Part shown: positions 16,218-24,754 of the stretch, piece after piece | How positions within the stretch are numbered: position 1 is the first letter of the stretch | How the letters are laid out: each line of letters starts with the position of its first letter | Source of the DNA: Haloactinospora alba | GTDB lineage: Bacteria; Actinomycetota; Actinomycetes; Streptosporangiales; Streptosporangiaceae | Assembly (NCBI RefSeq): GCF_006717075.1 | Contig: NZ_VFQC01000001.1 | Location: 2,527,501-2,591,500, forward strand | Length of the DNA: 64,000 bases | Direction: 5' to 3' | Program-made: the position numbers and the translations under genes | The notes under the pieces: generated by a model | Database searches by the model: none | Seen by the model: only the letters and a program-made list of their open reading frames with translations | Told to the model about the DNA's origin: nothing

Positions 16218-17639
16218 CTAGAGCTGGATGCCCTTGAGCTCGCAGAACTCGTCCAGGCCGAAGACACCCCACTCGCGCCCGACCCCGGACTGCTTGTACC
16301 CGCCGAACGGGATGCGCGGGTTGAAGTCGCCCCCGTTCACCTCGACCTGGCCGGCGCGCAGTTTGCGGGCCACCTCCAGCCCGCGCTCCCGGTCCTCGGC
16401 CCACACTGACGCGGCGAGCCCGTAGGCCGTGTCGTTGGCGATCTCGACGGCCTCCTCCTCGGTGTCGTAGGGAATCAGGACCAGGACCGGCCCGAAGATC
16501 TCCTCCCGGGCGATACGCATGTCGTTGCTGACGTCAGCGAAGACCGTCGGCCGGACGTAGTAGCCGCTCTTGCTGCCCTCCGGGGGCTCCGCGCCGCCGG
16601 TGACCAGACGGGCGCCCTCCCCCACGCCGGTGGCGATGTAGTCCCGGACCCGGTCGAGCTGGGGCTGGGAGATCAACGGGCCCATCCGGGTGCCCTCGGC
16701 GAAGGGGTCTCCGGGAGCGTGCTTCTCCGCGGCCGCCACGGCCTTGTCCACCACCTCGTCGTAGCGGGAGCGGGGGACGATCATCCTGGTGAGCGCGTTG
16801 CAACTCTGGCCCGTGTTGTGCATCACGTTGGCTACGCCCCGGGAGACGGCCTGGTCGATGTCGGCCTCCGGGAGGATCACATTGGGGGACTTCCCGCCGA
16901 GTTCCAGCGCGACCTTCTTCACGGTCTCCGACGCGACCTCGCTGACACGTTTCCCGGCCCTGCCGGAACCCGTGAAGGAGACCATGGCGATGTCGGGATG
17001 GGCGGCGATCGCCTCGCCGACCTCCGGACCGGTCCCCGAGACCATGTTGAACACTCCCGCCGGGAGTCCGGCCTCGTGCAGGATCTCCGCCAGCAGGTAG
17101 CCGCCGAACGGTGCGACCTCGGTGGGTTTGAGCACGACCGTGTTCCCGGCCGCCAGCGCGGGGATGACCTTGAGCACGATCTGGTGCAGGGGGTAGTTCC
17201 ACGGCGTGATGGCGCCGACGACACCGAACGGTTCGCGTACCACCAGGGAGCTGCCGACCTGCTCACCCTCGAAGTACCGCTCGCCGACCTCCTCCAGGAC
17301 CTCGAGGAAGGTGCGGAACATGAGCAGCGGCACTCCGGTCTGCACCTGTTTGGCGAACTTCAGCGGGGCGCCCATGTCGGTCGCCAGGGTGGAGGCGACC
17401 TCCTCGGAGCGGTTGTGGAACACCTCCAACGCGCGGGACAGGTAAGCGCCGCGCTGCGCCGCGGTCAGCGCCGACCAGGCGGGGAAGGCGGCCTTGGCGG
17501 CAGCGACGGCCCGGTCGACGTCCTCCCGCCCACCGGCCGGAACGGAGTCGATGGTTTCCTCGGTCGCCGGATTGATGACGTCGATGCTCTCGGCCGCGGT
17601 GGAGTCGGCCCATGTGCCGTTGAGATATAGGGAACGCAT
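16218..17639 (-). CDS. NAD(P)-dependent aldehyde dehydrogenase
   Basis: Oxidises an aldehyde to the acid, 473 aa. The catalytic cysteine is in NTGQSCNALTR, the general-base glutamate in LELGGKSPN, the NAD-binding FTGSGRAGK loop precedes them, and the C-terminal EEIFGPVL and PFGGYKQSGVGRE segments are standard. It belongs to the broad ALDH superfamily near betaine or coniferyl aldehyde dehydrogenases; the substrate cannot be assigned. The start ATG 17639 (MRSLYLNG) fits family length; ATG 17648 is possible. It stands alone between two small genes and is preceded by a hairpin that isolates it from the upstream operon. Confidence 0.88.
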   Translation of the reverse strand: MRSLYLNGTWADSTAAESIDVINPATEETIDSVPAGGREDVDRAVAAAKAAFPAWSALTAAQRGAYLSRALEVFHNRSEEVASTLATDMGAPLKFAKQVQTGVPLLMFRTFLEVLEEVGERYFEGEQVGSSLVVREPFGVVGAITPWNYPLHQIVLKVIPALAAGNTVVLKPTEVAPFGGYLLAEILHEAGLPAGVFNMVSGTGPEVGEAIAAHPDIAMVSFTGSGRAGKRVSEVASETVKKVALELGGKSPNVILPEADIDQAVSRGVANVMHNTGQSCNALTRMIVPRSRYDEVVDKAVAAAEKHAPGDPFAEGTRMGPLISQPQLDRVRDYIATGVGEGARLVTGGAEPPEGSKSGYYVRPTVFADVSNDMRIAREEIFGPVLVLIPYDTEEEAVEIANDTAYGLAASVWAEDRERGLEVARKLRAGQVEVNGGDFNPRIPFGGYKQSGVGREWGVFGLDEFCELKGIQL

Positions 17640-17728
17640 GCGTCCCATTTTCCCAGAACGGTGTTCGGTTACGCGCGTCCGCCGCCCCTCTCCCCTCGCC
17701 GGAGAGCAACCGACCTCGGACACACGAG

Positions 17729-17760
17729 CGGCGGGCCCGGCCAAGGGTCCGGACCCGCCG
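17729..17760 (-). terminator. terminator of the DsbA-like/small acidic protein operon
   Basis: CGGCGGG (17729-17735) pairs with CCCGCCG (17754-17760), and an inner CCGG/CCGG stem extends it across one mismatch. It starts 19 nt past the stop of the small acidic protein gene on the minus strand. Confidence 0.65.
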
Positions 17761-17779
17761 CCACTGCCTCGTCAGGTCC

Positions 17780-17941
17780 TCAGCCCCAGTGCGGCGGACG
17801 GTCCCTGAGAAGACGGTCGATCTCGTTGTCGGCCACGGACTCTCCCCACCCCTCGGCACGCTCGTCCCGGGTGACGTCGGGAAGGATCTCCAGGTCGTCG
17901 TCGGACAGGTCGACTGTCCGCTCACCATCCGGTGCGCTCAT
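17780..17941 (-). CDS. conserved small acidic protein, unknown function
   Basis: A 53-aa protein from ATG 17941 with GGAGGG 8 nt upstream. It is very acidic (DLSDDDLEILPD near residue 11) and ends in RLLRDRPPHWG. Short actinobacterial proteins ending in RPPHW next to oxidoreductase genes are familiar to me, but no function is known. It starts 34 bp after the DsbA-like gene on the same strand and is followed by a terminator, so the two form a bicistronic unit. No cysteine is present, so it is not itself a thiol protein. Confidence 0.7.
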   Translation of the reverse strand: MSAPDGERTVDLSDDDLEILPDVTRDERAEGWGESVADNEIDRLLRDRPPHWG

Positions 17942-17975
17942 GGCAAACCCTCCACGCCGATGTGGTCGGCGACTC

Positions 17976-18587
17976 TCACTCGAAGATGGGATCGCGGTTC
18001 CGGCTGCGCTTGAGTTCGAAGAAACCGTCGGTTCCCGCGACCAGCAAGACGCCGTCCCACAGTTTCCCGGCATCCTCGCCCCGTGGGGTGGGCGAAACGA
18101 CGGGGCCGAAGAAGGACACACCACTGACCGAGATCACCGGAGTGCCCACCTCGTAACCGACCCGGTCCATGCCGTCCTGGTGGGACCCGCGTAGGGCCTC
18201 ATCGTAGTCAGAGGAGGCGGCCGCGTCCGCCAATTCCACCGGAAGGTCCGCCTCGGCCAACGCGTCCTGGACCGTCTGCCGCGCCACCGGCTCCCCCCGA
18301 TTGTGGAACCGGGTTCCCAACGCCGTGTAGAGCGGGCCGAGCGCGTCCCCACCGAAACGCTGTTCCGCGGCGATCGCGACACGCACCGGCCCCCACGCGT
18401 CGTCGAGGAGTTGGCGGTACTCCGCGGAAAGATCCTTGTCCTCGTTGAGCACCGCAAGGCTCATCACGTGCCAGCGCGGCCGGATCGCGCGCACGCCCTG
18501 GGCCTCCAGCAACCACCGGGACGTGAGCCACGCCCACGGGCACAACGGGTCGAACCAGAAATCGACCGGGGTCGGCTCCTCAGCCAC
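17976..18587 (-). CDS. DsbA-family (mycothiol-dependent Rv2466c-like) oxidoreductase
   Basis: Thioredoxin-fold protein of 203 aa with the active-site segment DPLCPWAWLTSRW near the N terminus (a single-Cys or CPW type site) and the DsbA helical insertion. It closely follows the pattern of mycobacterial Rv2466c, a mycothiol-dependent reductase, including TPVDFWFDPLCPWAW and the cis-proline region VGTPVISV. The start GTG 18587 has GGAGAG upstream; a longer reading adds 15 unconserved residues. No signal peptide, so it acts in the cytosol. Co-transcribed with the small acidic protein. Confidence 0.82.
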   Translation of the reverse strand: MAEEPTPVDFWFDPLCPWAWLTSRWLLEAQGVRAIRPRWHVMSLAVLNEDKDLSAEYRQLLDDAWGPVRVAIAAEQRFGGDALGPLYTALGTRFHNRGEPVARQTVQDALAEADLPVELADAAASSDYDEALRGSHQDGMDRVGYEVGTPVISVSGVSFFGPVVSPTPRGEDAGKLWDGVLLVAGTDGFFELKRSRNRDPIFE

Positions 18588-18730
18588 GTTGCTCTCCTCA
18601 CTGTTGTGCGCACGTTCGCCAGCCGGTGTCACCCGGGGCGATTTCTCTCCTTTTCAGCAGAACGAACCATCACGTCTGGTTCCGCATTCCACTGGGAGAC
18701 ATGGCAGTATCGGAAGCGGACGATACCTCC

Positions 18731-18759
18731 GCACGACGCCGCCCGCTGCGGCGTCGTGC
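18731..18759 (+). other. perfect hairpin in the pepN leader
   Basis: A perfect 12-bp stem (18731-18742 with 18748-18759) with a 5-nt loop lies 57 nt upstream of the pepN start. If pepN is transcribed from the -10-like sequences just before it, the hairpin would be in the untranslated leader. It may instead bound the divergent DsbA-like gene. Function is unknown. Confidence 0.5.
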
Positions 18760-18815
18760 CAGGGGGTGAGCAGCCGAACCGGCCGACGATGGCGACGGCC
18801 GTGAAGGGAGTGGAC

Positions 18816-21365
18816 GTGGCGGGCAACCTGACACGCGACGAGGCGCAGGAGCGCGCTCGGATTCTGGACGTCGCGTCCTACAACGTCGAGCTCGACCTCA
18901 CCGACAGCGACCGGACCTTCCGCTCCACGACGGTCGTCAGGTTCGACTGCGCAGAACCCGGCGGTAGTACGTTCATCGACCTCGTCGCTCCCACGGTGCA
19001 CCGGGTCGTGCTCAACGACGAGGAACTGGACACCGCGAAGGTCGTCAGCGAGGGGCGTATCACCCTCCCCGCCCTGCAGGCCACCAACGAGCTGCACGTG
19101 GAGGCGGACGCCGCCTACATGCGCACGGGCGAGGGACTCCACCGCTTCGTCGACCCGGTGGACGGCGGCGTCTACCTCTACACCCAGTTCGAGACCTCCG
19201 ACGCCCACCGGATGTACGCCTGCTTCGACCAGCCCGACCTCAAGGCGACGTTCGAGCTGACGGTGTTCGCTCCCGCGGACTTCACGGTCGTCTCCAACAC
19301 CCAGCCCGACGTCACCGGCGCCCCGGTGGAGGGCGCGGCAGCGCCCGCCGCCCGTTGGCACTTCCCCGCATCCCCGCCGATGTCCACCTACATCACGGCG
19401 CTCATCGCCGGGCCGTACCACGTGGTACGCGACGAGCACGACGGCATTCCGCTGGGAGTGTACTGCCGCGCCTCACTCGCCCCCTACCTGGACGCCGAGG
19501 CGATCCTCGACGTCACCAAGCGGGGCTTCGACTTCTACCACAAGCTGTTCGGGCTGCGTTACCCCTTCGGCAAGTACGACCAGCTGTTCGTCCCGGAGTT
19601 CAACGCCGGCGCCATGGAGAACGCCGGCGCTGTCACCTACCTGGAGGACTACGTCTTCCGCTCCCGCGTCACGGACGCGCGCTACGAGCGCCGGGCGGAG
19701 ACGATCCTGCACGAGATGGCCCACATGTGGTTCGGCGACCTGGTCACCATGCGCTGGTGGGACGACCTGTGGCTGAACGAGTCGTTCGCCACGTTCGCGA
19801 GCGTGTACTGCCAGGCCGAGGCCACCCAGTGGAAGGACGCCTGGACGACGTTCGCCAACGTCGAGAAGGCGTGGGCGCTGCGCCAGGACCAGCTTCCCTC
19901 CACCCACCCGATCGCCGCGGACATCCCGGACATGCAGGCGGTCGAGGTGAACTTCGACGGGATCACCTACGCGAAGGGCGCCTCGGTACTGAAGCAGCTC
20001 GTGGCCTACGTGGGCGTGGACGCGTTCTTCGCCGGGGTCCGCACCTACTTCGCCGAGCACGCCTGGGGCAACACCCGGTTGGCTGACCTGCTGGGCCACC
20101 TGGAGCGCGCCTCCGGCCGGGACCTGGCGTCGTGGTCCCAGGAATGGCTGGAGACCGCGGGCGTCAACACGATGCGCCCGGAGTTCGAGGTGGACGAGGA
20201 AGGACGGTTCACCTCGTTCACCGTGGTTCAGGAGGCCTCCGCGGAACACCCCACGCTGCGTTCGCACCGGCTCGCCGTCGGGCTGTACGACTGGACGGAG
20301 GCGGGGATCCTCCGGCGCGAACGGGTGGAACTGGACGTGACGGGGGAACGCACCCCCGTCGACGAGCTGGTCGGTCTCCTCCAGCCGGACCTGGTCCTGG
20401 TCAACGACGACGACCTCACGTTCACCAAGATCCGGCTGGACGAACGTTCCCTGCGCACCGTCATCGACGGGGTCGGGGAGATCGCCGAGTCGCTCCCCCG
20501 CGCGCTGTGCTTCAGCGCGGCCTGGGACATGACGCGCGACGCGGAGATGGCCGCCCGCGACTACGTCGACCTGGTCATCTCCGGCATCGGCGGGGTCTCG
20601 GACGTCTCCGTGGCCCAGATGCTGCTGCGGCAGGCCACCGCGGCGCTGCACAGCTACGCGGCGCCGGAGTGGCGCGACACCGGCTTCTCCCTGCTCGCCT
20701 CCCGGCTGCGCGACCTGCTGACGGGAGCCGAGCCGGGCAGTGACCTGCAGCTGGCCTACGCGCACGCCTTCGCCGAAGCCGCGGCGGACAACGAGCACCT
20801 GTCCCTGCTCCAGGGGCTGCTCGACGGCGCCATCACGGTCGAGGGGCTGACTGTCGACACCGACGTGCGGTGGGCGCTGCTGCGCCGCCTGGTGGTGCAC
20901 GGCAAGGCCGGGGAGAAGGAGATCGCCGCCGAGCTGGAGGCCGACCCCACCGCCACCGGAGAGCGGCACGCCGCCGGCTGCCGCGCGGCGATCCCCACGG
21001 CCGACGCCAAGGCCCAGGCGTGGGAGCGGATCCGTTCCGCCACGGACATGGCCAACACCGAGTTCCGGGCCACGCTGGTGGGATTCGCCGACCCCGCGCA
21101 CCGGGAACTGTACCGTCCCTACGTCGGGAAGTACTTCGACCTGCTGGACGAGGCCTGGCGGAACTGGACCGGCGAGTTCGCCCAGTCGTTCGTGGAGATC
21201 GCCTACCCGAGCCACATCGTCGAGGAGGACACGGTGCGCCGCACCGACGCCTACATCAGCGAGCAGGACCCGCCGCCCGCGCTGCGCCGCCTGCTGGTCG
21301 AGGGCAAGGCCGGTGTGGAACGCGCCCTGCGCGCCCAGCGCAAGGACGCCCAGAGCGCGGACTGA
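18816..21365 (+). CDS. pepN: aminopeptidase N (M1 family)
   Basis: Zinc metallopeptidase of 849 aa that removes N-terminal residues from peptides in the cytosol. The exopeptidase motif GAMEN and the zinc motif HEMAH with its downstream glutamate (NESFATF) are intact, and the C-terminal ERAP1-like helical domain is complete. GTG 18816 was chosen because AAGGGAG lies 5 nt upstream; ATG 18789 is in frame but would put that site inside the gene. It is monocistronic, ends at a convergent terminator shared with malQ, and has a strong hairpin in its leader. Confidence 0.94.
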   Translation: MAGNLTRDEAQERARILDVASYNVELDLTDSDRTFRSTTVVRFDCAEPGGSTFIDLVAPTVHRVVLNDEELDTAKVVSEGRITLPALQATNELHVEADAAYMRTGEGLHRFVDPVDGGVYLYTQFETSDAHRMYACFDQPDLKATFELTVFAPADFTVVSNTQPDVTGAPVEGAAAPAARWHFPASPPMSTYITALIAGPYHVVRDEHDGIPLGVYCRASLAPYLDAEAILDVTKRGFDFYHKLFGLRYPFGKYDQLFVPEFNAGAMENAGAVTYLEDYVFRSRVTDARYERRAETILHEMAHMWFGDLVTMRWWDDLWLNESFATFASVYCQAEATQWKDAWTTFANVEKAWALRQDQLPSTHPIAADIPDMQAVEVNFDGITYAKGASVLKQLVAYVGVDAFFAGVRTYFAEHAWGNTRLADLLGHLERASGRDLASWSQEWLETAGVNTMRPEFEVDEEGRFTSFTVVQEASAEHPTLRSHRLAVGLYDWTEAGILRRERVELDVTGERTPVDELVGLLQPDLVLVNDDDLTFTKIRLDERSLRTVIDGVGEIAESLPRALCFSAAWDMTRDAEMAARDYVDLVISGIGGVSDVSVAQMLLRQATAALHSYAAPEWRDTGFSLLASRLRDLLTGAEPGSDLQLAYAHAFAEAAADNEHLSLLQGLLDGAITVEGLTVDTDVRWALLRRLVVHGKAGEKEIAAELEADPTATGERHAAGCRAAIPTADAKAQAWERIRSATDMANTEFRATLVGFADPAHRELYRPYVGKYFDLLDEAWRNWTGEFAQSFVEIAYPSHIVEEDTVRRTDAYISEQDPPPALRRLLVEGKAGVERALRAQRKDAQSAD

Positions 21366-21373
21366 CCGCCGTT

Positions 21374-21407
21374 CCCGTGGGGTGCGAGCGCGCCCGCACC
21401 CCACGGG
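21374..21407. terminator. bidirectional terminator between pepN and malQ
   Basis: A perfect 13-bp stem (21374-21386 with 21395-21407) and 8-nt loop fills the 58-bp gap between the two convergent genes. Confidence 0.8.
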
Positions 21408-21423
21408 CCCCACCGGACGGAGC

Positions 21424-23481
21424 CTAGGAGGCGCGGAACCCGTTGAGTGGCCAGAGGGTGTTGCGCGCGGCGGTCGCGAGGTAGGGATCGGCCATGAGTT
21501 CGTCCAGGAGGATGGGTTCCCCCTCGGCGTTGGTCAGCGGGATCCGCCAGTTGGGGTACTCGTCGCTGGTGCCGGGCTGGTTCTGCATCCGCCGGTCCCC
21601 CACCACGTCCGTGAGGGCGATGCCGACCATGCGCGCCGGCGTTCGTACCAGGTAGCTGTGCAGCGCCGCTGTCACACGCGAGGGTTCCGAGACCGGGTCG
21701 GCCTCCGGGTCCAGCAGGCCCAGTTCGACGAGGAGCGCGCGCCAGGCCGCCACTTGCCGTTCCACCTCGGCGCGCTCCTCGGCCGCGGGACGGCTCAGCA
21801 GCCCGAGCCGGTCGCGCAGTTCGACGTGTTCGGCCGAGAGGTAGGAGGCCACCGGCGGCAGGTCGTGGGTGGCGACGGTGGCCAGGCAGTCGCTGCGCCA
21901 CTCCTCCGGACGGCGCGGGGTTCCGTCGGCACCGCGCTCGAACCACAGCACCGAGGTTCCCAGGACGCCCCTCTCCTCCAGGTGGGTGCGCACCCACGGT
22001 TCCACCGTTCCCAGGTCCTCCCCCACCACGGCGGTGTCGGTCTCCCGGGCGGTCAACGCCAGCGCTCCGACCGTCCCCTCGTGGTCGTAGCGGACGTAGG
22101 TGCCCTCCCACGGTTCCGCCCCCTCGGGTATCCACCACAACCGGAACATTCCCATGACGTGGTCCACGCGCAGGCCTCCGGCGTGGCGCATGGTCTGGCG
22201 CAGGATCTGGCGGAGCGGGGCGTAGGCGCGCTCCGCCAGGCGGGTCGGGTGCCACGGGGGTTGTCCCCAGTCCTGCCCGCGCTGGTTGAACTCGTCCGGA
22301 GGCGCTCCCACGCTGACGCCGCCGGCGAGCACGTCACTGTACATCCACGCGTCGGCGCCGCCCGGCTGCGCACCGAGTGCCAGGTCGTGCACGATCCCCA
22401 CCGGCATCCCGGCCAGGCGCGCGCGCTCCTGCACGTCCGCGAGCTGCTCGTCGAGTATCCACTGCATCCAGCGGTGGAACTCGACCTCGGGCCACCGTCG
22501 CAGCGCCTCGGCGGCGACCTGGTTCCCGTGCGCGTCGTGCAGTCCCGCCGGCCAGCGGCGGTAGTCGGATCCGTGGGCTTCCGCGAGTGCGCACCACGTC
22601 GCGTACTCCACGAGCGGGGCGCCCTCGCGCTGGAGGTAGGACTCGAAGGCGGCCTGCCGGGCCGGGGTACGGGGCACGTCGAACAGCACTGCCAGGGCCG
22701 AGCGCTTCGCCTCCCACACGGGGTCACGTTCCAGCAGGTCGGCGGTGCGGCCCTGCTCTCGCAGGGGACGCGCGAGACGCTGGATTCCCTCCCGTTGCAT
22801 CGGTTCCAGGCGGGCGTACTCGGGAACGTCCTCGATCCGGATGTACAGCGGACTGGCGTAGCGCCTGCTCACCGGGAGGTAGGGCGAGGGTTCCAGCGGG
22901 GTGGAGGGTTCGCTCGCGTGCAGGGGGTTGACGAGGGTGAACCCCGACCCGAGGTCCCGTGCGCTCCACGCGGCGAGGTCGGACAGGTCCCGCAGGTCGC
23001 CCACACCCCACGAGGCGCGGGAGCGCAGCGAGTACAGCTGGCACATCAGGCCCCACACCTGCCTCTCCCGCAGCGCCTCGGGGAGGGGCAGCCGGTCGGG
23101 TACCACGAGCAGGGGAGCCTGTTCCCGTTGGTTCCCGTTGCGGGCGTACAGCAGGTGCCCCCCGAGCGGAAGCCTGTCGCCGAGTTCGGAGGTCCCGCCG
23201 TCGTCCCGTTCCACCCACGCCCGGCTTCCGGCCGGCAGCGTCACCGGTGGTACACCGCCGTGGCGCGCGACCACGGCGGGAGGAAGCAGCCGGGAGGCGA
23301 CACGCCGCCGGTGCTCGGCCAGCGCCGCCCCGGGATCATGGGCGTCCACGCCCAGGGAGCTCAGGACGTGCCGGAGCGTATCGGCGGATACCTCGACGCG
23401 CTGTCCCCGCCAGTCGTGGTAGGCCGTCGCGACACCGTTCTCCTCGGCCAGCTGGGCTAGGTCCGCATCGCTCACAGACAC
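21424..23481 (-). CDS. malQ: 4-alpha-glucanotransferase (amylomaltase, GH77)
   Basis: Transfers maltosyl and longer glucan units between oligosaccharides in maltodextrin and glycogen metabolism, 685 aa. The GH77 core shows as ASWGVGDLRDL, SPYLPVSRRYASPLY, the nucleophile region GLRVDHVMGMFRLWW and the acid-base region VVGEDLGTV; a further catalytic Asp is in ATHDLPP. An N-terminal ~120-residue extension before the catalytic barrel is usual in actinobacteria. The start is GTG 23481, with GTG 23475 as an alternative; TAGGG lies ~10 nt upstream. No other maltose genes are adjacent. Confidence 0.93.
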   Translation of the reverse strand: MSVSDADLAQLAEENGVATAYHDWRGQRVEVSADTLRHVLSSLGVDAHDPGAALAEHRRRVASRLLPPAVVARHGGVPPVTLPAGSRAWVERDDGGTSELGDRLPLGGHLLYARNGNQREQAPLLVVPDRLPLPEALRERQVWGLMCQLYSLRSRASWGVGDLRDLSDLAAWSARDLGSGFTLVNPLHASEPSTPLEPSPYLPVSRRYASPLYIRIEDVPEYARLEPMQREGIQRLARPLREQGRTADLLERDPVWEAKRSALAVLFDVPRTPARQAAFESYLQREGAPLVEYATWCALAEAHGSDYRRWPAGLHDAHGNQVAAEALRRWPEVEFHRWMQWILDEQLADVQERARLAGMPVGIVHDLALGAQPGGADAWMYSDVLAGGVSVGAPPDEFNQRGQDWGQPPWHPTRLAERAYAPLRQILRQTMRHAGGLRVDHVMGMFRLWWIPEGAEPWEGTYVRYDHEGTVGALALTARETDTAVVGEDLGTVEPWVRTHLEERGVLGTSVLWFERGADGTPRRPEEWRSDCLATVATHDLPPVASYLSAEHVELRDRLGLLSRPAAEERAEVERQVAAWRALLVELGLLDPEADPVSEPSRVTAALHSYLVRTPARMVGIALTDVVGDRRMQNQPGTSDEYPNWRIPLTNAEGEPILLDELMADPYLATAARNTLWPLNGFRAS

Positions 23482-23855
23482 CGATGATGCCCTACGCGGC
23501 CCCGCTGGGAGGGTACGCCATGCCAGGCGGTTCCCAGAGATCGGGACGGTCCGGCCGCACGCCCCGGTTCTCCGGCGTGTCGGTTCCGCCGGGGGTTTCC
23601 CGGTTCTGGCCCGGTCCGATTTCCTGGTTGCGGAAAACCCGGATCGGAAGAGCCCAGGGGACGGGCTGGGACGCAACGTTGCTCCCGGGACATCCGTGGC
23701 TGCGGTTGTCCCGCATTCCGTTGTTCCAGAGATGAGGAAGAAGTATTTCCACCTCTGCGATAAATGAAACGTAAGATTCCCACACTTCTCGGGGAAGAAA
23801 ACTGTGAGATTGAGCGTACTGGGACACGCCCACCTTCCCCACTAACCTTTCCCTC
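23482..23855. other. 374-bp intergenic region between malQ and the NERD gene
   Basis: A divergent intergenic region. Its right part (about 23730-23850) is much more A/T-rich than the surrounding DNA and holds TAACCT (23843-23848) ending 7 nt before the GTG of the NERD gene, consistent with a leaderless promoter. A short CTTC/GAAG hairpin lies near 23790. I see no gene. Confidence 0.4.
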
Positions 23856-24647
23856 GTGGAATCGACAACCAGTGTCACCGAAGGCAAGAGCCACGAGACC
23901 ACCCGCACCTCCCCGTTCGTGACCCGGCGGGACGACGGCGCACAGCACTCCGACGGCCAGGCCCGTCCCACGTACCGGGCGTTACTCACCTCCGACGGGG
24001 GGCAGTGGGTCCTGCGCTGCTGTGTGGCCGTGCTCGCCGCCGTGGCCGGCGGGGGCCTCACCGGGGACTGGCGTGTCGGCGCCACGTTCGGCGTCGCCGT
24101 GTTCGTCGCCTTCACCGTCTACTCGTCCCGTCGCCAGTCGGAGGTACCGCGGTGGCGCCGCCCCTCCGCCGCCCAACGGCGGACGGAGAACCAGCTCAAG
24201 GTGATGAGGCGGTTGGGCTACCGGGTGCTGCACGCTCGCGCCATCCCCGGAGGAAACGGTCAGATCGACCACTTCATCGTGGGCAGGCGCGGCGCGTTCG
24301 CGATCGACTCGGAGGCCTGGGACCGGCGGCTACCGCTGCGCAACAAACTGGAGAAGCTCTACCACGGCCGGTTCTCCAAGAACGAGCGCATCGACGAGGC
24401 GCTGGAGGAGGCCCGCACCGCGGAGCGGCTCATCAGCGAGGAGCTGGGACAGGAGATCAGCGTGCGTGCTTCCCTGGCCATCTACGGCCCCCGGATGTCG
24501 TGGGACAGCCACAACCTGCGCGGTGTGGACATCATCAGCGGGAACAAGGTCCGGAAATGGCTGCGCACGGGCAAGGACCGGCTCGACGAGCAGCAGATCG
24601 AGGACATCTACCGGGCAGCGCAGCGGGTGCTTCCACCCCGTTACTGA
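23856..24647 (+). CDS. membrane-associated NERD-domain (nuclease-related) protein
   Basis: Protein of 263 aa. A polar N-terminal segment is followed by two close hydrophobic helices (~50-90), then a NERD domain (~105-225) with TENQL, GNGQIDHFIVGRRGAFAIDSEAW and a C-terminal helical part. NERD proteins resemble restriction-type nuclease folds, but the Asp of GQIDHF is present and an (E/Q)xK pair after it is not clear (AIDSEAW), so activity is doubtful. The GTG start lacks a ribosome binding site and follows a TAACCT by 7 nt, suggesting a leaderless message. Role unknown. Confidence 0.75.
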   Translation: MESTTSVTEGKSHETTRTSPFVTRRDDGAQHSDGQARPTYRALLTSDGGQWVLRCCVAVLAAVAGGGLTGDWRVGATFGVAVFVAFTVYSSRRQSEVPRWRRPSAAQRRTENQLKVMRRLGYRVLHARAIPGGNGQIDHFIVGRRGAFAIDSEAWDRRLPLRNKLEKLYHGRFSKNERIDEALEEARTAERLISEELGQEISVRASLAIYGPRMSWDSHNLRGVDIISGNKVRKWLRTGKDRLDEQQIEDIYRAAQRVLPPRY

Positions 24648-24650
24648 ACT

Positions 24651-24690
24651 CGTCTCACAATACGGACAAATAATCTCCGGGTGCGAGACG
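24651..24690. promoter_or_regulatory. inverted repeat upstream of ilvD
   Basis: CGTCTCACA (24651-24659) and TGCGAGACG (24682-24690) are complementary at 8 of 9 positions across an AT-rich 22-bp spacer. It starts 4 nt after the NERD gene stop and ends ~65 bp before ilvD. It may be a weak terminator or an operator. Confidence 0.3.
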
Positions 24691-24754
24691 CGAGCGGTCT
24701 GCGGTCGGCATTACCATCGGGACTAAGCAACGCCGCCTCGACGGGAGCCCGCCA

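Noticed and set aside
19473-21413. Long open frame on the minus strand opposite pepN (646 codons)
   Set aside because: It is an antisense shadow of a highly conserved metallopeptidase gene, with no conserved motifs and codon use that follows from the GC-rich third position on the other strand.
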